From contig OX344749.2 of assembly GCA_947034885.2 (NCBI GenBank), positions 4,169,501 through 4,233,500 of the forward strand: a stretch of DNA of 64,000 nt, given 5' to 3'. Of the stretch, positions 12,618 through 24,219 are shown in pieces. The DNA comes from Thuidium tamariscinum. Lineage: Eukaryota; Streptophyta; Bryopsida; Hypnales; Thuidiaceae. The position numbers and the translations under genes were made by a program. The notes beneath the pieces were generated by a model. It did no database searches. It had not been told where the DNA came from and saw only the letters and a list, made by a program, of their open reading frames with translations. Positions within the stretch are counted from its first letter, which is position 1. Each line of letters starts with the position of its first letter.

Positions 12618-13011
12618 TACAACGAAGCTGATTCAGAATGAGTTTCTCTGTATGACAAAGAACAATACATCCAAAATGGTCTTCAATATTTCATATAGAG
12701 GACTCTATGCAACAATATTTTTGGTGTATAACGCAAAATGAAAGAATGTAAGTATGTTTGTCTTAGATGAATGGCGCCATTGCAATATACTATACTTCTT
12801 GTACAGTCTTTCTACATATAAAGAAGAGATGATGTCACATCCTTTTAGCTTCAATTGTTCTCAAAGCAAATTAGAGAACCATCTTAATTTGTAAAGATTG
12901 CCTTTATGTGTGAAGTACTTTTTGTTTTGTATGTGTCTTCAGCAAATGTATATGTTAATGAAGTTCAAAATGAAACTATTGTGAGGAACAAAACCATATT
13001 TCAAGGGTTAA

Positions 13012-13656
13012 CCCCAAAGTGACCCTGAGGACAGAATGTGTCCTCGGCCAATTTTTGAAGTTAAATAAAATCTTATGAAATTATTATTTTTAGTAGTGTA
13101 TATTTTTGAAAAAATATTTTTGAAGTTAAGTTTTAGCTTCAAAAATTTGATTTTGAAAATGTGCAAATTTGATTTTTCTATTTAAGATTTTGTGCACCGG
13201 TGTCTAGTGCAATCTTGACTTTTGTAGTGTTGAGGGCTCTTGAGAATGAGCCTCAAATACACTAGATCTTTGAGAAAAAATCTTATTAGAAAATCATTTA
13301 AAAAAACTGTAGAGTAGATTTTGAGAAGCTATGAATTGATTGGGGTTATGCATGTTAGGATCTTTAACATCATAATTTTTGGTGACCAACTTTTTCGATT
13401 CAACATGTGAAAAAAGGATTAAAAGACTTCAAATCACTTTCACAATTTTAATACCCTCATGATCAAACATTATAATCTTTCAATCCGTAAGAGATATTGT
13501 TGTGTTTTCTTTTCTAATGTGATCTCTAACATGTCTAGTTTGATTTTATACGGTTACAATTCCAAAAAAATTGATACAACTTATCAAAATGTTGACTTTT
13601 TGTTTAATTTAGAGCAAATTCCTAGAAGCTCAAGAAATTCCAAGGTCATTTTGGAG
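13012..13656. mobile_element. TTAA-flanked piggyBac-like element (copy N), 645 bp
   Basis: TTAA stands at 13,008-13,011 and 13,657-13,660. Inside, the left end reads CCCCAAAGTGACCCTG and the inverted right end CTCCAAAATGACCTTG. Much of the interior matches the inverted copy at 28,593-29,116 (for example the stretch around CATGCATAACCCCAATCAAT and the CTAGATC/ACACT segment). There is no coding capacity. It is inserted in the inner CACTA. Confidence 0.7.
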
Positions 13657-14039
13657 TTAAGAGACATTCAAAGTATTCAAAAGCTTTCCAATGTCCACCA
13701 CCCCTTCCAATGGAGTAGGCAAGAAAAAAGTCCATTTGCAAAGTCATATTTACAATGCCTTCTTCCTTTAGGAACAACCTTGCCTCATTAGTACATTGAA
13801 ATATGTAATTTAAGGAATTTGAATACAAATATGTGGCTACCCTAGCCTAATTGTTTCACACATATTTTATAATAGATGAAGCTTAAAAAAAATTTAGTGC
13901 ATGCAAGAAATGAAGTCATATCTACATCCAAAGAAATGATTCTTATGGCTAAAATACAAAAGGTTTACCTACATTTGAGCATGTCTTCCATGTGTGGTCC
14001 AAAAACTAAAAATTCTTTACTATCAAGAAAGGGTGATTG

Positions 14040-14540
14040 AAAATATGACTGCACAATGTGTGAGAAAAAAATACAACTAAGTACTTTTGGGGCCCAAATT
14101 GCACTTGGGCTACCCCCCAAAAAATAATTGTAATAATTGTATAAATATGACTGCAAAATATGACTATTTAAAAAATATGACTACATAATGTGATTGAGGA
14201 AAAAATACAACTGGGTACTTTTGGGGCCCAAATTGCACTTGGGCTGCCCCCCAAAAAAATTGTAATAATTGTACAAATATGACTACAAAATATGACTGGA
14301 GAAAAATATGACTAGTAAATATGACTGGGCGTTCCCGAAACACGTTCCCAAAAGTTCCCTATGAAGTGTTTTGCCCTTCCTTAATGGATATATACTATAC
14401 GGCCATAAAGTATAAAACAAAAATGTGACTGGCAGTCATATTTCCAGTCATTTTTTTTCCCAAAGTTTTCAATTACCAAAATATGACTGCGAGTAGTCAC
14501 TAGTCATCCCCAGTCATATTTTTGTAGTCATTAAATGCTC
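14040..14540. repeat. Right subterminal repeat region of inner CACTA with a duplicated 60-bp block
   Basis: Repeats of AATATGACT in both orientations mirror the left end. A block of about 60 bp containing GTACTTTTGGGGCCCAAATT and GGGCTACCCCCC occurs at about 14,064-14,125 and again at 14,199-14,260. The region approaching 14,554 alternates AGTCATATTT and ATATGACTG. Confidence 0.8.
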
Positions 14541-14557
14541 ATATTCTAGTAGTGTAT

Positions 14558-15559
14558 CTGTGGATTCAGGGAATTAGTGGTGCACAAGTTTAGACGCCCT
14601 TGTCATGCGTACTGTGTAGGTCATTTACACGAGTAGAAGTTTTCTTAGTGCACAGCGAGAGAGCGCTAATTTCTGAGTTGCCAATATGCTTTCGGTGTAA
14701 GCAAGAATCCAAATACTTCTTCAATGTAAGGAACTACCCTTTGTATTTCATGGTTTTCTGTAAGTCTAAGCTTTTGTTGAAGTCTGTGAGCGTCTCTCTG
14801 TCTAAATTTCTCAATGCATGTCTAAAATGTAGGCTTAGTCTTTTCAAGTTATGCATGTCTTCCTGGAAGCAACAAAACATATTGATAAAATAAGGAGAAT
14901 TCATAGATATAAAATTAGGTAGGAAAAAAAATGTTTCATGAAAATATAAGTCAGATGGCTAAGTGCAGGCATTTGCCCATGATCACTGCAGAGGTAAGAG
15001 AAATCTCTCTGGATTTTTTGAACTGGAAATTTCTGTATAATATGATTTATAGTTTTGACATGCAAAATATTTGTGCAGCAAAGGCAAGATTTTCCATTTT
15101 GTAAAGTAAGAAAAATAAAATTCTAGAGGAAACATACAAGCTATTCCAATTGATTTTCCTCTGAAAAGGAGCGTACATCTTTGTCAGGCGTACTAAATCT
15201 GGCCGGATGTACCTCCTTCATTAATTTCTATATCAGAAGTAAATCTCCATTCCTTAGAGGGTTACTTATCTTTTATGAATTAAAAGAAGCTTGGGTCAGA
15301 ATAGGTGTCATTGACACAAATTAAACTTCAGTTCAAAATTTACTAAGCTTGCCTCTTTCCGTAGTTGCTGCTTCGTAACCTTGAACCCTGCCAAGTCAGC
15401 ACCCTCGTGTCCACCTACAACACCAAACAACAGACTCATGCAACCTCTGTTGGTTTCTGAAACATTCTTCAAGAGTCTGCCACTTTCACAATAACTACAA
15501 TTGGAATCAACAGGGATCAGCTGAAAAAGTGTTAAAACGGGCCCCATTTTCTAGTAGTG
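14558..15559. other. Right flank and terminus of the outer CACTA
   Basis: About 1 kb between the inner element's right target duplication and the outer element's right end (CTAGTAGTG at 15,551-15,559). No gene was recognised. Together with 9,837-10,008 it forms the region downstream of the transposase gene. Confidence 0.6.
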
Positions 15560-15562
15560 TTA

Positions 15563-16553
15563 GGTGAACAATAAAATTAGTTTTATTACTAAAAATACTA
15601 AAATACTAATTAGGGAGAAAATGAAATAAATTTATTAAAATGAAATAAATAGTGAACTCAACAAAGTTTGCCTAAGCAACCCTCCTTGGCTAGCCAAAGG
15701 TCTGCCTAGATCTTGGGTGGCCTCCCCCCTCGACCAGTTATCTATATCATTGTGTTGCAGTGTGAATAGGGTTATAGATAAGATTTGGAAATAGAGATCT
15801 AAAACCCACCATAAGGGAGAAACACCCATTTCTGTCCCTGTACCTATTCTTGGACCCTAAAGTACTACTAAATCCGTCCATAAGCATTCATTAAAGCATC
15901 CGACAAATGTTTAATTCTAATTTGCTGACGCAGTTGTAAGACACATGTATAGTTTTCATTCACTGACAATTGATTTCAGCAGGTGTTTAGTTAGAGGTAC
16001 ACCTATAGGACGGTTCCAGTGGTCTAGGGAGCCAACTTTTTGAAAATTTATAGAAATTACATATTGATTCCAAATTTATTTTTTTATTTTTTTAATATTC
16101 ATGATTTTCACTTGCTAATATTAGAAAAAGATGCCTCCAACTATGCTGAATTCCTTAAATGGACAGTTTTGGGTGTTTCCACTGTAGTGGACGCCATGGA
16201 CTCTGTCCAAAAGGACAGAGCCAATAAAAATTAAAAAACTCTTCAAATGCATGTTCATCAGTCATCACAGGACACAGACCAGCCAGTGGGCTCCATATGA
16301 AGACATTTATCCATTTCCCAAGCAAATTCCAACCCTGTCACCATATCTGCATGGGTTCTGCAAGTCTGCAGTAGCAGATTGAATTGCAGGGGTTCCAATC
16401 CATGCTTGAAATGCACCCATAACTTCATTTGTTTAAAAAAAATGAATGAATTTTTAAAATTTTAAATGCGCCCATAACTTTACTTACTTACAAGCAATCT
16501 CAAATTCAATGTAAAATTTAGACCTTGGGAAGTGGTGTGCATCTGTACCCAAT
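15563..16553. other. AT-rich intergenic DNA with a half-copy of the hairpin MITE
   Basis: No gene was seen. At about 15,821-15,850 the sequence TAAGGGAGAAACACCCATTT resembles the left arm of the hairpin element J (28,066-28,193) and looks like a decayed or solo half. Confidence 0.4.
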
Positions 16554-16683
16554 CATTTTGTATTGATTTTTTTTTTTTTTTTTTTTTTTTTGCACAAATG
16601 AACCGAGGATTCATTGCAAGGATAAAATACAAAACCTGCCAGCCACAAGTGGCCTGGCAGGGAGACATTTTGTATTGATTTTT
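16554..16683 (-). mobile_element. Short poly(A) retroposon with 18-bp target duplication
   Basis: The direct repeat CATTTTGTATTGATTTTT stands at about 16,554-16,571 and again at 16,666-16,683. It flanks an insert of about 95 bp that, on the minus strand, ends in a run of more than 20 A after CATTTGTGC. A long target duplication plus an A-tail marks LINE-type target-primed integration, so this is a SINE or a severely truncated LINE. Related pieces (AAATGGAATTTCATTGCAA and CCACAAGTGGCRTGG) occur near 17,100, 21,300, 23,300, 27,900 and 29,410. Confidence 0.8.
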
Positions 16684-16884
16684 GACACAAATAAAGGGTA
16701 ACCTTTACTGCAGGGCAGTGATCCCAGAACTAGTTTATGGAATTTAGTGTAATATGCTACCTAGTTTAGGAGATTTAGTGCAATTTGTTACCTTCAAGAT
16801 AAATAAGCATCAATTTTGGCTATCTTGAGAGAAAGTGGCATTAAAAAAATTAAAAAAGAAAGGATTTTGCAAGTTGTAAAGGAT

Positions 16885-17990
16885 TGGGGGGGGGTGGGTG
16901 GGTACTAATACCCATAACTAACTACAGAGATGCTAATTCCAATGTAGAGTAAGTAACAAATTGGCTATCAAATTCTATTGGTTGTTGAAATCTTAGCTAA
17001 AATTTAATTTTTTTCAAGGATTTTTTCCTACAGAGATTTAGCTAATTAGATTTTTTAGTAGCAATGGAGCGAAATTTAGCCAATTTTGTGAATGCTGCTA
17101 CAGGGAGAGAAAATACAAGGGCCCAGCTACAAGTGGCATGGGGCAAGTTAGAGAGTCAGCAGGACCCGATCTTTTAAACAACAGTGGAATATATGGTGCA
17201 CAATATGAGGTGGTGGACATTTTTCCCATGTAGGAAGATAAGAAATATGGGAATAGAAAAATTTCCAAAATTTTATTCCCAAAATTGTACTTATAGTGAA
17301 TTTTGGGAAGTAAAAGTACAATCCACTGGTAGCTAACATGGATAGTCATAGCACTTCCAAACCACTCTATTTTTTGTGAGAAAGTCCTTGTCGTATGTGG
17401 TGGGGGACTATAAGCAGAAGACGAAGCTAAAATTCCAAAGAATTCCTCCAGAAGTGAAGAAGCAACACTTGCTCCCTGCTTTTTCAAAGAAACTTTTATC
17501 TTGTGCTCCTTCTGTTTCACACTCCTGCTTTGTTGCACAAGTCACTTACATAGTAAGATTTATGTGTCGCATTTGATTGGGCCCTGATTTTATACAAAGG
17601 TAAACTAATTTTGGAGTTTTGATTGTGCACATTCAATCCACCACAAAGGGGGGGGCGTGCCTCCTTCATGTGCAACACGCTACCATTGGCTCTACTTTTC
17701 TCTCGGTGATTTCTCTGACTTTAGAGAAATCTATTTCTTAGAGGAGCTGTGACAACCCTTAATGTCTAGAGTCTTCCGATTTTGATCATTCCATAATTGT
17801 TTTGAGTGCTTTTTGCTCACTTCTTTTGTTCATTGATTTGAGACATGTGTCATTACTTTATTAGTTGCTACTTTGAAAAGGACCAAAAACATACAATTCA
17901 AGCTCTAGTTGGAAATCTATCTTGGCCTTGATTGGAAATATTGCAAGAAAAGACCATGCTAAGTTAGCTTGGGATGTGATTTGGATTTCC
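16885..17990. repeat. Decayed copy of TA-flanked family K (K4)
   Basis: Segments at about 17,215-17,345 and 17,750-17,985 follow the interior of the intact copy K1 (62,842-63,245) and K2: ATTTTATTCCCAAAATTG, TTTGAGACATGTGTCAT, and TTGGAAAT near the end. The copy is stretched by inserted DNA, including a retroposon-like piece near 17,095-17,160. Ends are not exact. Confidence 0.5.
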
Positions 17991-18227
17991 CCCCTCTAGT
18001 GCATTTGTTGCATTAAGTGCAACCTAACTTTCAAGAACAATGGAAGCTTTTAATTCTAAAGAAATGTGCCACTTGAATTGCAAAGATATCATTCACACTA
18101 CAATGGATGGCCACCTCAAGTTCAAAAAAGCCTTCCTTAGCAACAATATTGTTGGATATAAGACGCTTAGGAAAGGGTTTAAGATGAATAAAAACTCCAA
18201 TTTATTTTTGAAGCTAGTGTGAATTAA

Positions 18228-19027
18228 CCCCTAACTACCCAGTCGACCATATATGGTCAATTTGAAATTTCAGGCCCATTTCTGAATGGGGAGTTAAATT
18301 CTTGTGACCATTTAAAAAAAAATTCAAGCAGTTTTAAGTATTAACTATTGAAAACTTTCATTTTTCACTGAAAAAAGTACATAATTGATTATTGAGAGGT
18401 CTTCAAAGGCATACATGTATCATAAGTGAAGTGCAAAGCCTGCCAATTTTACTTCATTTCCTAGCTTTATGCAAATTCACTTAATTTGAGATCTAAAAAA
18501 TCGTACGTATCCATTTGCTTTGAAAATGATCCTAATGGAAAGAGGAAAGTGTTTTCATGATATTCACCATTGAAAATTTAAATATACAACAATTTATTTG
18601 GAGTTATTTGCAAATTCTACTTATAAAAATAATTGCAGTTCAACAATTGCAAGGTAGATTGTGTAATGAATTTAATAGCTTTTCATGTGAAATTAAGTTT
18701 TTTAGAAGTGCATTTTAGTGTGCTAACACTTTTTGTAATTGTTCATGTCACCTCAAATCCCCCAAAATATTTATATACAAATATGAGAAACATTGTGGGA
18801 AAAGGCAACATACTAAATATAGAAAATGTACTCTTCTATCGTTATAATCTCACAACTCCAATGCAATTTTGTGCTCAAAATTTGTATACTTACTAATAAA
18901 CAAGCTCTTTAAACATCTATGCAGTTAGATTTTCGAAAAAATCAATTTGCTTCACTAGGGATGACTACAAGTCCATGCACTATTTTCATAGTCAAAACAC
19001 ACTTGAAAAGGCTTGGGCATTTAGGAA
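18228..19027. mobile_element. TTAA-flanked element (copy H), about 800 bp
   Basis: TTAA at 18,224-18,227 is followed by CCCCTAACTACCCAGTC. The other end reads, inward, TTCCTAAATGCCCAAGC, next to TTAA at 19,028-19,031. Terminal identity is about 11 of 17. The interior is AT-rich with no gene. Confidence 0.5.
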
Positions 19028-19203
19028 TTAAGAATCTCTTCATAATGGAACCCACTTGAAATTTATTTGAAATTCAGTGTAAATATGAAGTGCTACTTTG
19101 AAACAGGACATACGATCTCCAAATGAAGGTTGATGTCCAATGTCATCCACATCCCTATTCAAATTGAGTACCCCTTGTAAGGTAGGAGGTTCTAAAAGCG
19201 AGC

Positions 19204-19318
19204 AGGCTCTAAAATGGAGCACCTCCTCAAATGTACATTGTTCGTACATGTTGCTTTTTCAAAGCCTTCATCAATGTACAAACAATTTATGTTTTAGGAG
19301 GTACTCCATTTTAGAGCC
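19204..19318. repeat. Inverted repeat, arms sharing GGCTCTAAAATGGAG
   Basis: GGCTCTAAAATGGAGCACCT at about 19,205 is mirrored near 19,300-19,318, and both arms also share TGTACATTG. This is probably a small foldback element; its boundaries were not determined. Confidence 0.55.
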
Positions 19319-19578
19319 TTACATCACTTCAACTTCAAAATTTTATAACTAATTCTACAAAGCTTCAAAAAAAATGAAACAACTTGAGTTCAATGTTAAT
19401 TCCACTTGTCTTTTAAAAAAATGATTGAAAACAAGATGTTTCAAGTTTCCATAATTCAATTCTAGCCCTTAAATGCTCTATTTAAAGACGTCCAACAATA
19501 GTCAGCTTATCTTCTTAATTTCTTCTTCTTTCTCCCTTTTTCCCTTTGTGTAATCAATCTACACCACTCAAACAAGAT

Positions 19579-19827
19579 GGACATTAAATCCTACCATTGA
19601 AGGTGGGCCCAGTAGGAAAAAATTTGAGTTTTCCAGGTTGGAAAAAAACAAAAAACCCTACAGTTTGAGCCATGTTTAGGGCATGATCGAGATACTCCTG
19701 AGCTAAGTTGGGTCTCTGATTGCAGATATGAATTCAGGATTTGCAAAATAAATAAATAAAATTCCTGCATTTTCCCCAAGGTAAGTCCACCTGCTGGGCC
19801 CACCTTGGATGGTAGGATTTAACATCC
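19579..19827. mobile_element. MITE with about 38-bp terminal inverted repeats (Q)
   Basis: The left end (GGACATTAAATCCTACCAT, then AAGGTGGGCCCAG) is mirrored at the right end (CTGGGCCCACCTT, then ATGGTAGGATTTAACATCC). Length is 249 bp. I saw no clear target duplication, so the superfamily is open. Confidence 0.7.
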
Positions 19828-20116
19828 TGCCTCCAACAATTTAAAGAAAAAGATTCCTTTCATTGGGAACTTGGTCATCCATTGAATCACACCCTGCCTG
19901 CCTGCCTGCACAGCTGGTGGTCTCAGTGACAGCTGCAGCTGTCTAATAAGTTAAGCCTACTTAAGCCTAAGCTGAAATGAGCAGTCCTTCAGGAGGATCC
20001 ATGATTGCATTCACATGTTCAGTTGCTCACATGTTGCCCACTGAAAACATTAAAACAGTGGAAATCATCCTTTGGGCAACAGAGAGAATCGTCTGCTTCA
20101 AATCATTCCAAAGTAT

Positions 20117-20580
20117 TCATTGGAGATCAAATTCCTGTTCATGACCGTCCCCCTTTTGCAGAAAATCCCAAGGATGAACAATTGCACTTCTGTCTTACGT
20201 GCAAGAATTCATTGGAGATCAAATTCCTGTTCATGACCGTCCCCTTTTTACAAAAAATCCCAAGGATGAACAATTGAGAAACCCATTTGAGGGTGAAATG
20301 ACATTGAAATAAAAGGGCCTGAGGGCAATACACGCCCAAAAGGGAGAAGGGCGAGGAAACCATAAACGCCAAAACATGCCGGGGACAAGGAAAAGGAGCC
20401 AAACACCACACGGTAGGAGGGAGCCCCCAAAGGCAAGTGAACACCAAAGGCAAGAAAGTGCCCACCGGGCGGGGAACGCCATCCAAAGGTAGGGCCGATC
20501 ACGACCAAAGCAAAACTCCAGGCCAGGAAACTCACAATCGAGACTAACCCAAGGATGAGCAATTGCACTTCTGTGTTACA
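20117..20580. repeat. Direct repeat of about 90 bp, second copy split by a GC-rich insert
   Basis: The stretch ATTCATTGGAGATCAAATTC to CCCAAGGATGAACAATTG occurs at about 20,119-20,187 and 20,208-20,275. After a GC-richer insert (about 20,277-20,546) the sequence resumes with CCCAAGGATGAGCAATTGCA at about 20,549. On the minus strand the insert ends TTTTATTTCAATGTCATTTC and may be a retroposon tail. Confidence 0.6.
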
Positions 20581-20600
20581 TGCAAGAATTCCCTGTCATC

Positions 20601-20877
20601 TAAGGTAGGTACACCCAAAATGGCACTTGACCTTAAAGTGCCCTCTACAACGTGCATACATTTTCAAAATCAGTCATGTACCCAGACTGTAGATGGCGCT
20701 TTCAGAAACACAGTTCGATTTCTAATAACTTTTGCATACCGTATCCAAATCCACTGTTCTTTGATGCGTTGGAACATGCTTTCACTCACCAACAAGACTC
20801 TAAGAAAATCTGAACAACATAATAACAGGAACTAGGCACAGTATGAAAAACTGGCACTTTTGGGTGTACCTACCTTA
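20601..20877. mobile_element. TA-flanked MITE, family I copy 1 (277 bp)
   Basis: It begins TAAGGTAGGTACACCCAAAA and ends TTTTGGGTGTACCTACCTTA, a perfect inverted repeat of 20 bp including the TA. The interior (CAAAATCAGTCATGT, GTAGATGGC, ACTTTTGCATACNGT) is shared with copy 2 at 25,186-25,462, which has the same length. Confidence 0.88.
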
Positions 20878-21329
20878 TTGGACCCTTCTGGCCCACAGTG
20901 TCCTTTCCGGCTTCAGCCTTGGCCATGGCACATCAGCCCATGTTCCAAACTTACTGGTCCCACAAGTTACGGTAGCCTCTCTCAGTCTCTATCAATTCTG
21001 TCAACTCCCATCAACTCCCTGCTGTAGTGCTGTCGTACCGTAATTAGTGGCCAGTTGGTGCTGGCACTGCTCTATCTGAGATGAACGTGGTCAGACGAAT
21101 GATGGGCGTTACAGGAACCCCGGCTGGAATGATGCAGCCATCAGGCAAGGACCCCCCAATTGAAATAGTCTTGTACTTGTATTTACACAGGGCACTTTTG
21201 AAAGTACACTGTTGCAATACCAATATAATACAGCAAGGTACGACAGCGACCATTTAAGTCGACCTAACTTTTTCTTTTAACAAATGGACAACTTCTTTTT
21301 TTTTCCGAATCAAATGGAAACCCATTGAA
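20878..21329. other. Intergenic DNA, nothing recognised
   Basis: About 450 bp between MITE I1 and the TTAA element D. No gene or repeat was identified apart from a retroposon-like scrap (TCAAATGGAAACCCATTGAA) at its right edge. Confidence 0.4.
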
Positions 21330-21333
21330 TTAA

Positions 21334-22249
21334 CCCCTAAAGTCCCCAAGTCCCCTCGGGGGACACTTGGCATTTCGGGCAGGCTCGTGTGACTTGAAAT
21401 TTTGACCTGATTTTTTGAAACTTTTTTTGAAGATAGGGAATCACATCAGCTTTCTAAAAATATAATTTTTTTTTCAATCGGTGCCTGGGAGCAAAACTTT
21501 TGCCATCCGAAGTCAAAAAAGCAATTCGGCGGGCAAAAAAAAAAAACCACAAAAAAATGAAATGAAATTTTTTTTTTTCCTGAAATATTATGTTTTTTTC
21601 TACATTTGAAGCTTTGATTCATCTTATTTGAACTAATAATGAAAAAGTTATGGACAATCTTGTTTTTCGGGCAATCTAAGCATCTTCTTCAAAAACAACT
21701 CATAGAATTCATTTTTGAATGCAATTTTCAATTTTTTTCAATTTTTTTTTTGACAAGGTTAAGTTTGTTTTCAAGAACAATCTCACCGTTGGGATTATGA
21801 TTTTTTAATTCCATCTAAGGGCTATTAACAATTTAGTATTCTGTTCAACTTTGGACCTACTTCTACTTAACAATTTTTTTATATGTGAAAATCAAGTATT
21901 GACATTCTGAAATTTTTTTCCCCAACTCTCAACTCAAATGTTCAAGATGAAAAATTTTAACCTTATGGTGTGTAGTGCAAAAAAAATCTACAAATGGCCA
22001 TCAAAGTCACTTGAAATTGCAGGCTGCAGTTGAAAAAACCTTTTTTTTTCAACTTCAAATGCTAATATCTTCCAATCCGTACGGTCAAACTTCATGAAAT
22101 TCTTACCACATGATTTGAGACAAGTGAAGTACAAGATCCTACGGTTAGATTTTTAAGAAAAAAGTTTTTTTAGGTTTCTTGAGTGATTGCAGCAGAAATG
22201 GTAGTTTTCAGTGGTTTCAGAGCTAGAAAATGCCTTGGTAACTTAGGGG
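21334..22249. mobile_element. TTAA-flanked piggyBac-like element (copy D), 916 bp
   Basis: TTAA at 21,330-21,333 and 22,250-22,253. The left end is CCCCTAAAGTCCCCAAG and the right end, read inward, CCCCTAAGTTACCAAG. The interior is shared with F (24,220-24,900), for example around GAAGCTTTGATTCAT and AGATCCTA, and the left 100 bp with M (29,121). No open frame of note; non-autonomous. Confidence 0.75.
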
Positions 22250-22254
22250 TTAAA

Positions 22255-23440
22255 AAGAAACAAAACAAGACAGCCAAGCCCCGTAAGGCTGGATAAGGAA
22301 AAGGAAACCGAGCGAGAGTCACCTACAACTAGAAACAAAAGAAACTAGTTGAAAGCACAAGAAGATGGAGGGGTGTTCTAGTGCCAGATAATGCAATTAC
22401 TAACTCTAGTGGCAAGTGAAAGCATGTTTCAACGCTAGGATATCGAACCAAGGGCAGAGGACCAGGGTTTTTTTTCATTTTGGGAGAATAGCCATAGGGG
22501 TGACATAAAATGTTATTCGGATGCTCCAAATTGCAGCATTCATTCATTTCTTGGATGCATAGTATGGTTTTCATCCAAAATTAGGCAAATTCATTTAATA
22601 TTTTTATTATTTCAAAGTTGTTTGGCAATTTCATTCAGATTTTCTGGCATTTTGGGGGGTGTTTTTTAGCCGGATTACTTTGTCTAATGCAAATTGGCAC
22701 CAAAAAGGGAAAAAAAAAAAAAAAACTAAAAACTGCAAAGGATCCCTACAGGAAGTTTTTTTAAGTTTTGTTGGTATTTTGTTTTTACAAAAAGCAGAAC
22801 TTGACGACCTCAGGAGAAACTAACTTAGAGACAAGCCTACCCAACTCTTCATTGGCAGTAAGTTATGGTGGAAGTACCCAAAACCATTCAAGTAAGGAAT
22901 TCAGCACAGTTGGAGTCAGTTAAATATAATATTTTCTAGTATTAGTGAGTGAGAATTATGAATATTAAAAAAAATAGAGTTTTTGGATGTCATATGTAAT
23001 TTCTATAATTTTTCAAACTGTTGGCTCCCAAGACCACTAAAATTGTTCAAAAGATGCCCCAAAATTTGAACACTACTAAAATCAGCAATGAACCAATCAA
23101 ATTTTGGTATGTGTCCTTTAATTGCGTCAAAAAATTACAATCGAATATTTGGCAAACACATTCATTGCAATCTAGAGACAATTTTGGATGAATCTAGAGT
23201 TCACTCCAAGGTATAGGTGTAGTATTGGGTATTTCTTCCCTAATACATATTCCAAACAACATGTTATTTGTTCTTAGGTAGGAGTTTGTTTTTTAAAACA
23301 AATGAAATGGAATTTCATTGCAAGAAGTAAAATACGGAACACCAACCACAAGTGGCGTGGTAGCACAACATCTAGATAGGGGTAACATTTAGAATATAGT
23401 TGAATTAAGAATAGACTACCTTATTGTTTTAACAAAAGAA
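22255..23440. other. AT-rich intergenic DNA with retroposon fragments
   Basis: No gene was seen. A fragment of the poly(A) retroposon family lies at about 23,290-23,370 (AAATGGAATTTCATTGCAA, then ACCACAAGTGGCGTGG). Confidence 0.4.
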
Positions 23441-23444
23441 AGTA

Positions 23445-23822
23445 GAGGTACCCATAGTTGATCACTTAAGCAATTTTTTGGTAGATAGGAAATATCAAGA
23501 TTGCAAATTTTTTAGAATTTTATTCCCAAAATTGAAATTGATGTGATTTTTGGAAGCCAAAAATTTATCTAGACTAATAGCCAATGTTTAGACTCTTTCA
23601 ATTCCAATCATAGACTAAATAGGTTTTTCCCCTCACTACTTCTTCCTTTCTTGCTCACTACTTTGAGACATGTATCATGAACTCATTGAGCATGATCTTG
23701 AAATGGAGAAAAAAACACATTCCAAGTTTTGGTTGGTATATGTTCTAGCCTTGGTTGGAAATAGATGCACTTTACAAGTTGGCTATAGGCCTCTAGTCGG
23801 GAATAGGTACGTCTTCCTTACT
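23445..23822. repeat. TA-flanked family K copy 3
   Basis: The interior follows K2 closely: ATTTTATTCCCAAAATTGAA, AGCCAATGTTTAGACTC, TTTGAGACATGTATCATGA, TTGGTTGGAAATAG. The ends have decayed from the TAAGGTAGAACC form. Confidence 0.6.
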
Positions 23823-23989
23823 ATGTTCCCATTGAAACACATCTCTTGTAGTATTGTTATTGTTTTGCAATCATATATTTCTAGTGTTCCATTGTATAAA
23901 CATTGAAACAAAACTACAATAGTACTAAAACAATGTACATGGTTGTTAGTTTGTGAGCATAGAGGTATGAGCTTATAAGCCTCAAAGAT

Positions 23990-24115
23990 GATGCACCTAT
24001 AGTATAGGTGCTTATACTATAGAAACCTTTTATGATAAAAGTATATTTATACTATAGGTACCTATATTATAGGTATTTTTACTATAAACACCTTCAAAGA
24101 TGGTAGTATATCTAC
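23990..24115. repeat. Cluster of short palindromes around TACTATAG / CTATAGTA
   Basis: Repeated CACCTATAGTATAGGTG-like units alternate in orientation over about 125 bp. The function is unknown; it may be simple-sequence expansion. Confidence 0.5.
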
Positions 24116-24219
24116 TTATATACATATTAGAAGCTCACATGCTCACATGTTCATGCTCACACACTAGCATCATTGAAGCAATGTAGGGTTACTTTCCATT
24201 AATTAGGCAATTTGGGTAG

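Larger units (their letters stand above)
10012..14554. mobile_element. Complete non-autonomous CACTA element, 4543 bp, TAT target duplication
   Basis: The left end reads CACTACAAGAAAATGAGTG from 10,012. The right end, read inward, is CACTACTAGAATATGAGC from 14,554. Both continue with TTTNATGACT. The flanks are TAT at 10,009-10,011 and TAT at 14,555-14,557, the 3-bp duplication typical of CACTA transposition. Both ends carry dense subterminal repeats of an ATATGACTGCAATGAGTCATA-like unit, the usual binding array for the element's own protein. The only gene remnant is a DUF4216 fragment (11,850-12,617), and no Tnp2 catalytic core remains. It would therefore need transposase from elsewhere. It is inserted into the larger CACTA element just downstream of that element's transposase gene, and itself contains a TTAA element (13,012-13,656). 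Confidence 0.92.
1..15559. mobile_element. Large CACTA (En/Spm) transposon, right part; left end outside window
   Basis: The right terminus is seen at 15,551-15,559, where the plus strand reads CTAGTAGTG, that is CACTACTAG inward on the minus strand, continuing AAAATGGGGCCCG. This is the standard CACTA end. No matching left end (CACTACTAGAAAATGGGG) occurs in the window, so if the element is whole it starts left of position 1. The assignment rests on the Tnp2-type transposase at 5,162-9,836 lying in the same interval. The divergent gene at 1-3,047 is placed inside by inference only. The unit is interrupted by a second CACTA at 10,012-14,554. The base triplet after the right end is TTA and would be the expected target duplication. 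Confidence 0.7.
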
